Position numbers and translations under genes: made by a program. A stretch of 64,000 bases of DNA from Armillaria gallica (lineage: Eukaryota > Basidiomycota > Agaricomycetes > Agaricales > Physalacriaceae): contig JBANDB010000008.1 of the NCBI GenBank assembly GCA_037576215.1, positions 744,001-808,000 on the forward strand. Direction: 5' to 3'. Below are positions 24,940 through 36,993 of the stretch, piece after piece. The notes beneath the pieces were generated by a model. That model was not told where the DNA came from, searched no databases, and was given only the letters and a program-made list of their open reading frames with translations. The stretch's first letter is position 1. The number at the start of each line of letters is the position of its first letter.

Positions 24940-27900
24940 GGTGAGCGTAACAAACAGAGAAGAGAATAAGATGCGTTTACCTCATTTCTTGTGTTCTCTT
25001 ATATGTCAACAATTGGCAGTTCCAAAAACGCTCAAAAACAAAAGAGAAAGAACAAAGACGTTCCCAAAAGGGTATAGTCCGTCATGTAACCCTTCCACGG
25101 TTGCTGTAGCAAGTGTTGCCGCCGGTAGAAGTCGCTCGACGCCCTCGATGCTTCTAGTGCCGAAGACAAAAATCTATCAGTTTTTGCTCTCTTCACTCCT
25201 TTTTTTTGGGCTTACTTCTTTCCCGTGGATTTCAGTAAATCGACGTGCAAGATGCTGTGCAACAAAACTTCGTCGTATCAGGTGTTTGCTCAGCTGGCAT
25301 TCGTCTTGTTTGGCTCTTCAGGAGGATTGACATAATGGTCCTATTTTACTCTATCACTCGAGTTTCTTATATCCCACAGGACGACAACACTGCGGATGTA
25401 GGAGGATGTAGGCCTCTGCTCAGGCCCAAGGCTCCGGAATCTAATTATCACGGCTTTTGTTCATCTCGGCCTGGCAACAAAATTTCAATTGTTTCTTGTT
25501 CTCTAAGTGACGGCGCAACGCGACCAGCAGCGTTTCAGTTGGTCTTGTTCTCCCAAGCTACAATAACGTTGTTGCTGTTTCCATCGTTTATGGAGAACAT
25601 ATATACAAGATGCGTTTCCGTTTTCACCAAAAGTCTAGTCATCTCTTGATGCCGTACCTCCCTTCTAGCTCTAGCTCGACATACTTGAATCCTGTCCACT
25701 CACATTTATCGTGCGACAGGGTTGTGGAAATTGTTGCCCCAAAAAGTGATGAGGACAGCTGGGATGCATGTAGCTCGTGCGTAATCAATAAATCTTCATT
25801 GATTTCTTTTACTTAGACTTTACATGCGTAGCTTACATTCGCCTTCTATTTCTCAATCTGTCGCGGTATTTGATGGACATGAGGAGCCGACGAGTCTTCG
25901 TTCAAATATTATCAAATGGCGAGAGGGCATTCCCCTTGGCTATCCTGACTTGGAGTACTGGGAACTCATCGGACCGTTGTCCTCGTCTCCGTATGTTCTC
26001 TTTCCCAACATGATTTTTATCGCATTACTAAGCTTAAGGATATTCCGCAGATTGTTTATGACCACTTCTCCAACTTGCACGTCATTTCTAACGACTCCTC
26101 CCACTTCCCTACGACTCACTTCTGCGGTCAACTTACAACGTCTCATTGGTTCTGGATGCTGTGATGACGAATGTTCACGTTCTGATTGTGACACAGATTG
26201 CACAGTTGTCGATAACTCAAGAAATGGTGAGTACTACCCACACACAACCGCGCAACTTCAATTTTACTGGGGCTATTAGGTTTTAGGATTTTGCCGAACT
26301 TGTTTTCTTACTTTCTTCGGTTGATGCCTCGCACGTCCACAGAGATTTGATCAGGTCGCTGTTCCATTCCCTCTGTATCATCGCCTGTATGTATTAATAT
26401 TTGAAACCTAATAACGCTATAATGAGTTCATCAGGGTCGTTTTGCGAAAGGGGCTGCATGTCGCTAATGCATGACCACGGAACCGTCGCATCCCTGCCGA
26501 GTTTAAACTTAGTCTTTGCATGAATGAATAATCAGGGGTATCTATACAGCATGCATAGTATCTCCGGCATCCACGGGTAGTCCAATCCAGTTTGCCTGCC
26601 TTCATCTCATTGCATCAGATCAGACCCGTCGTATCTGAGTGCAAACTCAACATACAATCGCAGTAGAAGTTCCCACTCACTCCATTTCGAACCCGTCTCA
26701 TTCCCATCGCCTTACTCTCTACCTATGCTCGCTATTCGCCGATCGCCACTGTAGTCTCGAAATTTGATGGCCCGCCAACTGGTAGACTGTTCCTATCCTA
26801 CATTCACTGGAAGACATTAATAAATGCATGCATGGAGCTGAGCACGTCCTCTGTCCATGAGAAGTTGACGTCGTTCATAGGCGCGCATAAGACCGCGGCA
26901 ACCGCTTTTTGGAGGACCCGTCTATCGGTTCGAGTGACCTCAGCACATCCTGGAATTCGTCCCATTTCGAACACACATCTACACCTCGTTGACCTTCGTT
27001 CCTAACGCAGAGGCCATAATACTTATGTGGTGCGTTGACGCTCAGCCTCTTCCATCCATACACCTACTAACTTACCAGCCGCTATTCTTTCCAGAGCGAA
27101 CGAACCGAGAACACTTGAAGAGGTCCAGGACTTGAGGAATCAAGTACAGGACATCGTCCTCGTTTGTGACGCCGTAGGCAATGGGTGATCTTATCCGCCA
27201 ATCACCTTCAAAACCCATGGCGATGTCGCGATTAGACTGAAGCATGTCATCAATGTGATGGTGTACCCCACGTCTCCTGGCTGCTTTCCCTCACTGCTAG
27301 TCCTCTAGTTAAAAAAACCATCGTAAGTTCGTGGCGGAGATCTCGTTAACTTCAGAGTCCTTGAAAGGAGGTTGTGTAACAATTTCATCTATGTTTTTAG
27401 ACAAGGTATCCATTGGCGTTGCCTCAAGAACCTCGGAGGTCATTCTGTTACCCTGAACTCGAAGGAAGGTGGCACGGGCTAGCTTCCAGCGTCAACCATC
27501 TTGCTGGAACGACCACTGGTCAAATACGGTCCACTGCGTCTGTCGCCAGAGCCGTCGCACCTGGAGACTTGAATTTTCGAGAGAAATCGAGGCCGAGGTG
27601 TTGGGGGAGTTCTTGACCCAAAATCATAGTTAAAGGCATGGTCGCAAGACTCAGAACTTTTGCTGCTGAAGTCACCAGACTCACTTCAGAAGTTAATAGT
27701 CCTGCTACCTGATGGTTGTGCAGTTGTTCTAGAAATCGAAGGGGTGTGGTCCGAGTTGATCAAGAATCGTGTTCAAGCGTCTAGTTAGATGAATCAAGGT
27801 GGCTCAACTACGACGGTGTCGACTACTGTACCTAGCGATGAACGTGGATCGAGGCTAGGATGCAATTCTGTACTTTGTGGTAATACTTATGTTATGATTA

Positions 27901-28055
27901 CTAGGCGGTGCAAGTTGCCCACATGCATAAATTCGTATACCTGATAAACATCGCAAATCAACAGACAAGTCCGAACGAAAAGGAGAAGCTCAAGCCATGA
28001 ATTGATTACATTCGTGTTCATTAAGACATGACACATGACTTATCTGCACCTGATT
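24940..28055. other. Long gene-poor region
   Basis: About 3.1 kb. A weak plus-strand candidate lies at 25824-26279. Around 26875-27063 and 27413-27616 short frames give protein-like but unplaceable sequence, possibly decayed coding DNA. No TIR or LTR pair was seen. Confidence 0.35.
25824..26279 (+). CDS. Possible gene, unknown product
   Basis: An open frame of 151 codons starts MRSLHSPSISQSVAVFDGHE and includes SNIIKWREGIPLGYPDLEYWELIGP, which looks protein-like. A 42-nt in-frame intron (25991-26032, GTATGT donor) may interrupt it. The later part has a Cys/Asp-rich stretch (CCDDECSRSDCDTDC). No homologue comes to mind, and a competing reading after the intron gives a different C-terminus. 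Confidence 0.25.
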   Translation: MRSLHSPSISQSVAVFDGHEEPTSLRSNIIKWREGIPLGYPDLEYWELIGPLSSSPYVLFPNMIFIALLSLRIFRRLFMTTSPTCTSFLTTPPTSLRLTSAVNLQRLIGSGCCDDECSRSDCDTDCTVVDNSRNGEYYPHTTAQLQFYWGY

Positions 28056-29550
28056 TCACCAGCATTCTAACTCCCTCAGCCTATTCTCTACCACATCTTT
28101 CCAGGTGCCCTTTCCAGCTTCGACGTTTCCCCATCGTCGGACACCGACCTCAAGACAGCTCCTCAAATACTCTCTCACGTCACTCAGGGCTTTTCCCTCA
28201 ATTCCAAGCACCTGTTCTTGATCCGATTCCCATATCCATTGGTGATAGACCGACGAAGACGCAGCCTTCAGTCGGGATAGAAACTGCTCGGGCCATCCAT
28301 CCAAAAGACGCAGTTTGTCCGCCGAAGGTGTCGGTTCCGAACTATAAGCGAACGAAATGCAATTTCGCACGGGAGAGGATGTTTTATGGAATGAAGGCTA
28401 GAAAATGAGGGTCATCATGAATCGGGTGGAAAAAGACTACAGAGAACTCACCCCTACACCAGAGAACTCCCAGTCGATGATAGCCCGAATATTCCCTTCC
28501 TCGTCTGCGAGGAGGTTACCGAAATGAAGGTCCCTGTGCCATAATCTTCCTTGCAGACCCTTTTCATCTCGCAGCCTACGAACCCAGTCTATTTCCCTAT
28601 TGTCCAACTTCTCAATTAAGCGCTGTAATGGACCAAGCAGGCACGACAGGAACGAAACGGATGGGTGGACCAAGATGACATGGTAATAGCATTGGGGGAA
28701 TGCCGAGATGTAAGCCACCCATGACGGGTACCATCCGCATGGATTGAGAGTAGCAAAGCTTTCCCTTGTGAGGTTGTAAGGGGCGGCATGGTAGTAGCGC
28801 AGAATGTCCGGTCTAAAACAAATCACCAGGAGCTGTCACGATTCGGATTAATGCCCCGACCACGTACAATTGCCACAGTGTTTCTTCTAGAACAGGTCCG
28901 GGAACAACTTCCCTTCGCCCCTCCATTTCGGTGACGCGAAGACTGCCATAGAACTGCCCTCCCCGAGGTAGCTCAAGGGTGAACATTCTGATAAAGAAGT
29001 CGACGAACTGATTAAGGACGTTATCGAGAGCTTCCGGGCTCAGTGACGTCCAAGTGTCCTGTGGGGAAGGGTACGGGGATTCTAAAGATGCATTAATGAC
29101 AGCGTGTACAGTTAATGCAACATCTGACTTTCGACACAGATGTATTCAAAACCAAGGTCGTTTGCTGGGTCGCTGTTGTAGAAGAGCACCTCAGGTACTG
29201 GCAATCCGGCGTTCCTCACCACATCAATGACAGCGACTTCGTTTTCGATCTTGATTTTTTCAATTGCTTTTCTACAAATTGCGGTGCCAAGTCAACGATA
29301 ATTCCGTTAAGCGAGGCGAAGAGACTAACCTGGCTACTCTGAGAACGACATCCTTGCCGTTCCACCTTGAATGAACCGATCCTGCGAGAGTAACGAAGTA
29401 GACCTTGTGATAAAGCCCTTGGCTTGACGTCGGCGATTCTATGTTTGCGGGAGACACTCCCAGTGAGCTTTCGAAGAGAGATGATATCAATGAAGGAGAC
29501 AAAGGATCAGTTTGAGCGAAGGTGGAGTCGCTGGGATGTAGCATGGCCAT
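28056..29550 (-). CDS. Aminoglycoside-phosphotransferase/choline-kinase-like protein
   Basis: Exons 29330-29550, 29129-29271, 28868-29081, 28452-28812 and 28056-28397 join in phase to 426 residues. The fold is APH-type (PF01636). The N-lobe shows VVLRVARK and the alternation typical of nucleotide binding. The catalytic loop is WHRDLHFGNLL (Asp base, Asn metal ligand) and the metal-binding motif is IIDWEFSG. All key residues are present, so it is probably an active small-molecule or protein kinase; the substrate cannot be told. Fungi carry many such paralogues. The first in-frame ATG (29550) is used; a GTG lies 12 codons upstream. It is cytosolic by appearance. Confidence 0.85.
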
Positions 29551-30052
29551 CTTCACAGTCGGAGAATTCGAAGTAGAGACTTTCACTGTGCAATATATTC
29601 CTCGGTTGGAATCCTGAGAGCGTTATGGCTGTAATGTGTAACGACCGGGGTTTAAGCTTTCTTGATCATAACGGTCAGGCACTGAACCTAGATATGGATC
29701 GTTCATTCACGGCCTTCAAGCGCACACAAGAGATACATAAATTTTGAAGAAATCGAAGAAAAGACGATTCTAAGTAGAACGGAAATTACCCAGTGTTTGC
29801 GGGTGCGAATTGTCCGGGTTTCATTTATTACCAACGTATGTTCGCTGACGTTTGCAAACAGGGATACCGCATGGACGCTGGCTGGGGATCATTTTAAACA
29901 TTAAATCCAACTGTATCATGGTGGATATGAAAAGGATTACGAGGACTGATATCCAAACATATCGGAACCATCTCGTGTACCCGCCGATTCACTATTAATG
30001 AAGGGAAGTCAGGAGACCATTGAACTAGTATAAAAAAGCTAAAAACAGACCT
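29551..30052. other. Intergenic region
   Basis: Promoter of the APH-type gene and 3' flank of the MYND gene, both on the minus strand. Nothing else seen. Confidence 0.45.
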
Positions 30053-31436
30053 TTAGTTGGACATTTTCCTGATCGCCGTATCATACGTTGCCCGAGATAC
30101 CTTCCCCGATTTATATTTCTTCGTCCACTTCTTCAGGTTCTTGAACCAGGCATCATCTTCTTCCACGGTGGAATAATCTCTTTCGTGGGGATCACTGTCA
30201 ATAGCCAACGGTGGCGACTTTGGCCACTTCGTCCATGTCCGTTTCCCCAAGGCCTTTCTAAGAACATTGAGGTTTTTGAGCGTGTAAACGATGGGCAGTC
30301 GCTCATCCGGGGAAGGTGCGTTTCCCTCGCCGAAATCGTTGAGAAATTCCTGGATGAGCTCACAGTCTGCGGCTTCGAAGCCCTTGACACTGTGTTGAAT
30401 AGCCCGTCCTAGCTTCTCATTTCTAAGAACTGAGATGCGTTCCGCTCGGTATGGATTTGGATCACGTTTTTGGCGAGCGGCCTGTCACGGAAAAAAGCCG
30501 GAGCGTAGTCAAGCCCAGGAGGAAAGTCGCTCAAATCGGAGATGTAAGGCGCAGCAGAAACCATCGTGCAGAAATTGAAAGTGAACAATCCGATGTCGAG
30601 AATGATCTCTTCGCCTCTGACAGTCTTGAAGTAGATCCAGTAGTGGTCGTCAGGATCCTGTCCCTTCCAGAACATGTTGCCATTGAAGTAAGCGAGCTGG
30701 TCTTGACATTTGACCTCGAAGGAACCTTTGGCGATACCAAAGTCTGAGATCGGACAACTCTTGTACTGGAGGCGCACCCGACGGGAGCGGCTTCCCCTGG
30801 AAGAGGTAGTTGTGTACATGGTCGCCAGAAGGCCGAGACATAGAGACGTTACGATAGGCAGGACCTCCCCCTCCTTGATCAGTCTAGCGAATAACTTCCG
30901 CCTAGCCTAATCTGTACCGCCTGCAGCTGTCGACCACCACCTCTCGCTCATTGCGTCATCCATAGGAATTTCTGGGCCTAGCTCGACAACTTTCGCGGCC
31001 GAGCCGTCAGGGAAACCTACTACGGCAGGTGGAGCGGTAATACGGTGGCTCAATGCAGGGTGTGTCGGTCTCAGGCCATGGAAGCGAGCCGTCTCTGCCA
31101 ATATGGCCAGGAGAGGATAGAAGGTCCCAATGTCAATGCGATCCGTTTTGCCTAGGGTTGATGAAGTTTTTCTGTTAAGAACCCGGAACGGAAGAATGGA
31201 TGACACAGGAGGTACGCACCACACGCCTGCTTGTGCTCCTTTTCCCAATGAAGTTTTTGACATTCTGTGGAGCAGTACGTTGCCTACAGGCACAGATAAA
31301 TTGAGATACACGTAAAGCAAAATACACCTACTTCTGCGCATGCCGAACAGAAGCTGAGGTTCGGCTTTTTGACTAAACAATGCGAACACTGATCCAGGTT
31401 CTCTGGGGGTAAATGCACGACGAGAGGTTGATCCAT
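30053..31436 (-). CDS. MYND-type zinc finger protein
   Basis: Exons 31332-31436, 31220-31283, 30941-31151, 30489-30883 and 30053-30429 join in phase to 383 residues. The N-terminus is a MYND finger with the expected ligands: CSHC, CSAC, YCSTECQKLHWEKEHKQAC. MYND fingers bind proline-rich peptides. The rest (IDIGTFYPLLAILAETAR; later DDHYWIYFKTVRGEEIILDIGLFTFN) matches a large Agaricomycete family of MYND proteins of unknown function that is usually present in many copies. No SET domain is present. The exon 3/4 and exon 4/5 junctions were set by frame and family continuity and are less certain. It reads away from the adjacent tRNA gene. Confidence 0.8.
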
Positions 31437-31527
31437 GGGAAGTGGCGAACGACTCGGAGCAAGATGAGTTTAAGTATCAAGATATAGTTCGATATAAGAG
31501 TATTCTTATAAATTCAACCTTAGTAAT

Positions 31528-31611
31528 GGCTTCCTGGCGCAATGGTAGCGCGTTTGGCTTCGATTGCTGAATGGTACCAAAAGGTTGCAGGTTCGAGTCC
31601 TGCGGTGGTCA
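31528..31611 (+). tRNA. tRNA-Arg(TCG) with 12-nt intron, second copy
   Basis: Differs from the copy at 11136 by three bases: acceptor base 5 (T instead of A), one base after the acceptor stem, and one intron base (TTGCTGAATGGT). The acceptor change puts T5 opposite T68, so this copy has an internal mismatch. Anticodon, T arm, A-box and B-box are intact. A run of six Ts follows at once (31612-31617), a good Pol III terminator. Confidence 0.83.
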
Positions 31612-32262
31612 TTTTTTCTATTACCGATTCGATATGCGGAGTCCGGACACGGGAAGTTGAACCGTGAGATTGTAACTGTGGATTCTAGAATGGAATATTC
31701 ATTCTTATTTATTGCTGCTCCTGGCGTATGTACATGACGTGTCGTTTCTCGTGAGGCGCAGATTTGGACGTTTGAAAACACATGTATTCGGAGGCTTTGA
31801 GGACATTAATATTTACCATATACAATTCTATAGGTACAATCATCAATGGAATAGTCGTAAACAGTTGCGAATACTTACTTGTTAGATAGGACCTCAAGAT
31901 TTATATGATCCATCGCAATTATATGACCCTGAGCGCTGCGGTAAGGTGTATAATTTATCAAACTTAGGCCATCATTATAAACCGGACCTCCCAGGTCGAT
32001 TGTTGTTTGTGTTAGCACATTAGGTTACACATTTTGTATCAACCTTCCTAGCTCTGGACCCCGACAAGCGGTCCTACTCATACAGCCACTGCTGATTTAT
32101 CGGTTTGCAAGCGACTCGTTCCGCCACTCGTCTTTCGCCCTCCCTAGTCAGCCAGTGGTTTTCGCACCAAGCGCCGCAATACGACGATTTTATACTTTCT
32201 ACGCGTCTGAAGCTCATACACTACGAAGCGCCGCTGCCATGAAAGTGGCCCAATACATTTCT
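31612..32262. other. Intergenic region right of tRNA-Arg
   Basis: After the T-run terminator the sequence is AT-rich and lacks long frames. It includes the 3' flank of the F-box gene. Confidence 0.45.
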
Positions 32263-33610
32263 TCAAAAACCTATGTCGGCTACCTGGACATGCAGGCGCC
32301 CAGTTGCGCTCAAAGAAGGAAATATGTCTTCAATGTCCTTTGAAGTCAGAGACCCGCTCCGCCACAAGCGCACATTGAGTCGAGGAAGTCCAGGCCGCGA
32401 AGACATGATGGTATCCAGCTTCCTCCACTCGTCATATAGCGCCATGACATCAGCGGACGTATTGAACCCATTCAATTGGAATAGACATTGTTCAAGTCTA
32501 ATCCACTTCACGCCAGAGAAGGACCGAGTTAGCCATCGTACCCACGCCTCTAGATTTTGCGAAGCGGGACGAGGCGAGGAAGCTATAGTTAAATGTACGT
32601 TCCGAATGCGCGCAGGATCGACAAGATTGAATAGGTATTCTGACAATAATGCCGTCAGCCAACTAATTCCCAAAATCTTGATTCAACACACCTTCGGGAC
32701 ACACGTTCAACACGAGATCTTGCAAGGTCTCTTTATTCCGACGAATCAGATCTTCCGTCGTCAGAACCAGATCTGCTTCCATCGCAAAGAAAGATCCACG
32801 AATGATGATCTCTAATCGCTTCAAGTGGCTGAAATCAACAAGTCCGCGTGGTGACTTATTAACGAAGTCCATATATGCGTCCATACAGGAGGTTATGGCG
32901 AGGAATTGTAGTTTCAACGGAAGTGGCGGGAACGAGGAAGGGTTGGGCGTTTCATGAAAGCATGCTACATTCCCTACCTGGAGGTCGCGCAGCCCCCGGC
33001 ATTCACCCAACATGGAGTGGAGATCGTTCAAGTTCCCGGACAGCACTGCTAACGATGTCAACGATGATGAACGCAGCACACAGCCCAGTCCATCGATCAA
33101 TGTCTTTGACACCTTCTCCGACAACGGGTGGCGCATGTTTCTAGGGATCATGAGCTCTTCCACCCTGTCCAAGCTCTGCAGGAAACATGGGAGGAAGTGG
33201 TTCCAAAAGTGTCCTAGGTTGGCGTTGAATATGTCAACTAGGGTAGCCGGAATGGAGCAATAGAACCAGTGATCGTAGGTGGCCGTGACGGTTAGTCTTT
33301 TGACATAGGAAGCGATGTGGGGGGAAGATCTAAGCAGCCGGTTGAATACGCCAACGTTCTTTGATACGTGAATACAGGGAGCGAGGAAGAGAAGGGGCGA
33401 CTTCCAGCAGTCTATGTGGACTGTTATGTGGAGAGAATGGAAGATACGCCCTTGGGCGATGGGTGTCCATGCTCGGCAGACGAGGGCACAAGACCGCAGG
33501 GTGGATTGTTCTTCTGCAATTTCATCAATGATCAGCTCGACGAGCTCTGTAGGTACCGAGCCTGACCAGCAGGGCTGCAGTTGAGCCCTCGCAACGAGCC
33601 TATCTTGCAT
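32263..33610 (-). CDS. F-box-like protein, basidiomycete type
   Basis: An F-box near the N-terminus (VPTELVELIIDEIAEEQSTL, CALVCRAWTPIAQGRIF) is followed by leucine-rich sequence typical of the expanded Agaricomycete F-box families, which act as SCF ubiquitin-ligase adaptors. The first frame (33610 to about 32700) ends in an in-frame TAG at 32663-32665. A second frame (32673-32263) continues with the same character. A 40-nt intron with a GTGTCC donor and GGAATTAG acceptor would join them in frame (LVLNV to WLTALLSEYL). That is short for this genome, so a one-base break is the alternative. Total about 435 residues if joined. Confidence 0.7.
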
Positions 33611-35172
33611 GAGATCCTGGTCGCTGTCAAATCTATCTCATAGAACGATAACGTTGTCGACGCACCAAGATTCCCCGAGTCCCCGATCTACCAATGTGAC
33701 TATCTTCACCTAAGAACAGGCTAGTGGGGCATTAGAACTTGAGAATCAGAAGAGCAGATAGCTTCGTACCGGTTCACTAGCAAGCGCTACCGATACATGT
33801 GTTGCTGTTTGCCTCACAATCATGATTGTTCCAAGTAAGGATGTTGCTCCTATAGGTTATACCAATAATGCATGCCTGCGCACACACTCCCCGTCGTCGT
33901 TGCTTACCAAGTCCGTATGTCGGATCGCAATGACATCATCTAGATGTGTCTCACGTGATTCACAAACTCAAAAAGCCCAAGCTTCGGCTCGGAAGCACTA
34001 AGGAACCGGTCAGGAGCACACGGCGACTCAAGACCTGAATTTACTTTACGGCCAGGGAAGATATATGTTGCTGAGCGTGCACACGATTAAACTATAATCC
34101 AACCATATATGTGCAGAGATTCATTAGTTCGCATTTACGAATAACATGTCGGAAAGATGGCCGATGTATGTAAGTATCTAGGGTTGAGTTGGCGTGAAAG
34201 AAATACGATGACTCACTGCGCCGTCAAACTTTGAGAACTTTCCAGCCTGGCGAGTACACATCTGGACCAGGCGTAATCACAGGTAACCGAGAAGATGACC
34301 GTTATGAGCCTCGATGAAGGGGTGACATGCCAAGGCACTTACATTGATGGACGGTGCGACATACCCACTTTGTGCGCCACAACATACCTATCCATGGTCA
34401 AGTGAGTAAACTTACCAGAACGGGTGTAATGAAATCATTTCCACCACAGAGTCTTCTCCCTGTCGACAACTCAAAACAGGTGATGGGAACAGTTCGGACC
34501 GGTTGGCCACAGGCAATTATCATCTCTGATCCGCAGAACCGCAGTGTCGTCAATAGCACGGAGGACGAATCTCTGGTAGCGAGGTCGGTCTGTTGAGCGG
34601 CTTCGCAACAAATCCGAGTTCTTTTCCAAATGTTTCAAGTTCAGACATGGAAATATTCCGAAGGGAAAGCGCAGTAAGCGCTGTCATTGTGGGGGAACAC
34701 GCGATAGCCCCTCAGATATAACGTCCGCAATGAAGGCGAGGCTATTCCAACTGCCCGGTATGAAAGCACATGAACAGCAAGGTTGTAATTGACAGCCTGA
34801 GCCTGAGAAGACAGAAGACCGCCGTGAGATCGGATGGTAGTAGAAATTCACTCTCGTAAAATGAACATTAGTTTCCAGGAAAGTGCATGATGCTGGGAGA
34901 TGGTGCATGCACGCATATAGCATAGCAAAACGATAATGAAGTGTAAATGAAGGAAGTGGTGATGAAAGCCTAGAACGGTACGACAGGGTTGCGTTGTAAC
35001 ACGATTGACAGCTGTCACAAAATTGTCACGGATTTCAACATATTGCGCACGGCAGACTGACGGGCGATGAGCCAGCCACTTGTCAGCCTATTTACCTCTC
35101 TCACCTGTACCACCACCATTCCCCCCTCGTAGTGCTCGCGTCCCAGCATCTACGCGTCCCCCGGCCGCTAGA
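33611..35172. other. Intergenic region between F-box and G-alpha genes
   Basis: About 1.5 kb forming two divergent promoters. Pyrimidine-rich DNA (35086-35160) precedes the G-alpha start, a common fungal promoter feature. No gene recognised; short frames near 34354 and 34684 look random. Confidence 0.4.
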
Positions 35173-36559
35173 ATGGGCAACTGCACCTCGCAGCCCAATC
35201 AGGACGAGAAGGCCTGTTCCGATTTGATCGACAAACAACTTGAGGATGACGGCAAACGATTCAAGAAGGAGTGCAAGATTTTGCTCTTGGGTGCGTGCAG
35301 AAATCTCCCAGGCAAGGCCCTTGGTCGCTGACCGTATCACCCCCAGGTTCCGGCGAATCAGGAAAATCGACCATTGTCAAGCAGATGAAGATTATTCACC
35401 AGGGAGGTTTTACCGCCGAGGAGCGGGATTCCTACCGTGGGACGATATACAAGAATGTTCTTGATTCAGCACAGGCTATTGCCTTAATGATGCGGAAGAT
35501 TGGGATTCAGTGTGCAAACGAGTCAAATCAGGTACGTTGATTTACCGGAGTATCGTCGCGAGGTATTTACTTCTCTCTTCTGCTAGGCCCTTGCAGACAG
35601 AATAATAGACTACCACCTAGAGAGAGCGGACGAGCTGCTTTCTCCCGATGTCGCCAATGCCATACACCTCTTCTGCCAAGACGGTGCCATTCCGCAGCTC
35701 TTGGACGAGCATTCGAGTGAATTTTATTTGATGGACAGTGCTTTCTAGTGAGTCGCACCCTCATCTCGTGTTATTCCTCTTGATAATCACCTCCATCAGC
35801 TTTTTCACGGAGGTCCTTCGTATCGGCGCGCCTGGATACAGGCCCACGGAGACAGATATTCTACGCGCTCGAGCAACGACCACGGCCATCACAGAAACCA
35901 GGTTCACCATGGGGCAACTCCAGTGAGTGATATACATCTCTGCTGCCGTCCACGAGCTGATGGTTCGATGATCGCTAGAATACACATGTTTGACGTTGGT
36001 GGTCAGCGCTCTGAGCGTCGCAAGTGGATACACTGTTTTGAGAGCGTCACGTCCATAATATTTTGCGCGGCCATCAGCGAGTACGACCAAGTTCTGTTGG
36101 AGGATAAAAAGCAGGTGTGTGTTTTTTTTGCTTCATCAATTCTCGGCGGCATCCTCACCCCTGAGCAGAACCGCATGGCTGAGTCACTCGTATTATTCGA
36201 ATCAGTCATCAATTCTCGGTGGTTCCTCCGAACATCTATCGTGCTATTTCTGAACAAGAGCGACGTGTTCAAGAAGAAGATACCAAAGATACCTCTAGAA
36301 CGCTACTTCCCCGAGTTTCCGGGTGGCAAAGATATCAACAAAGCGGCCAAGTATATTCTGTGGCGGTTCATGAAGGCAAATAGGGCGAGGTTGAGTGTTT
36401 ATCCACAGTACGTGTTCCATTCCCCAGTATGTGGATGACCATACTAATTTGACACACAGCTTGACACAGGCCACCGATACAGCTAATGTCAGACTGGTCT
36501 TTGTCGCAGTCAAAGAGACAATACTGCAAAACGCATTGAAAGACTCAGGGATACTGTAA
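35173..36559 (+). CDS. Heterotrimeric G protein alpha subunit
   Basis: It relays signals from seven-helix receptors at the plasma membrane. Exons 35173-35290, 35347-35531, 35587-35747, 35800-35922, 35979-36114, 36169-36407 and 36460-36559 join in phase to 353 residues. MGNCTS carries the myristoyl Gly2 and a palmitoylatable Cys. G boxes: [12 protein letters not shown] (P-loop), [17 protein letters not shown] (switch II), FLNKSD (NKxD). Switch I reads [11 protein letters not shown] where most G-alphas have R-V-K-T-T-G-I: the catalytic Arg stays but the Gly is Ala. The usual TCAT near the end is TQAT. It ends KDSGIL. These changes suggest a divergent paralogue, as is common in basidiomycetes. 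An open frame with its own acceptor follows the stop (see 36658). Confidence 0.95.
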
Positions 36560-36657
36560 TCGGCTATCGCGTTATCTTGATTTTGGGTTTTGTCTGACAC
36601 TGAGAGGTATGTATTCAAGCTGTCGGTTGGCGTGCATGGCTGACATTTTTATGACAG

Positions 36658-36820
36658 AATTCTTGAATTCTTTATGCACACTCCCCGTATGCCTACCTCT
36701 CCCATGGGATGGCCGACCGAGGGTCACGCCGCATATGTTGGCAACAAGCCGAGTCGTAGGGCCCTTTCGTGGAAGTTCTTGATGGGCGGAAGTAATGAGT
36801 CCGGTATATTTGAGGCATAA
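36658..36820 (+). other. Open frame after the G-alpha stop, possible alternative 3' exon
   Basis: Directly after a good acceptor (TATGACAG, ending 36657) the frame runs 54 codons to TAA at 36818. If the bases GTAATC at 36556, which overlap the G-alpha stop, act as a donor, the CT left over plus A restores the same final Leu and continues with ILEFFMHTPRM and a basic, Gly-rich tail of about 53 residues. No ATG-led first exon is available for an independent gene. It may also be 3' UTR, with an intron from 36607. Confidence 0.35.
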
Positions 36821-36993
36821 TTGCTCGTATTATATGCTAACTTATTTGTATTCACGATTTGTACTCATATATGTGTATGCTTACTTTTTTTATACAGTCT
36901 CTGGACATTGGCATTGCATTTAGATTTTTGGACGAAGGTTAGCAAGAGTCGGCAGATTGTGGTGAGAGATGATCGATGATCGATGACGGACCA

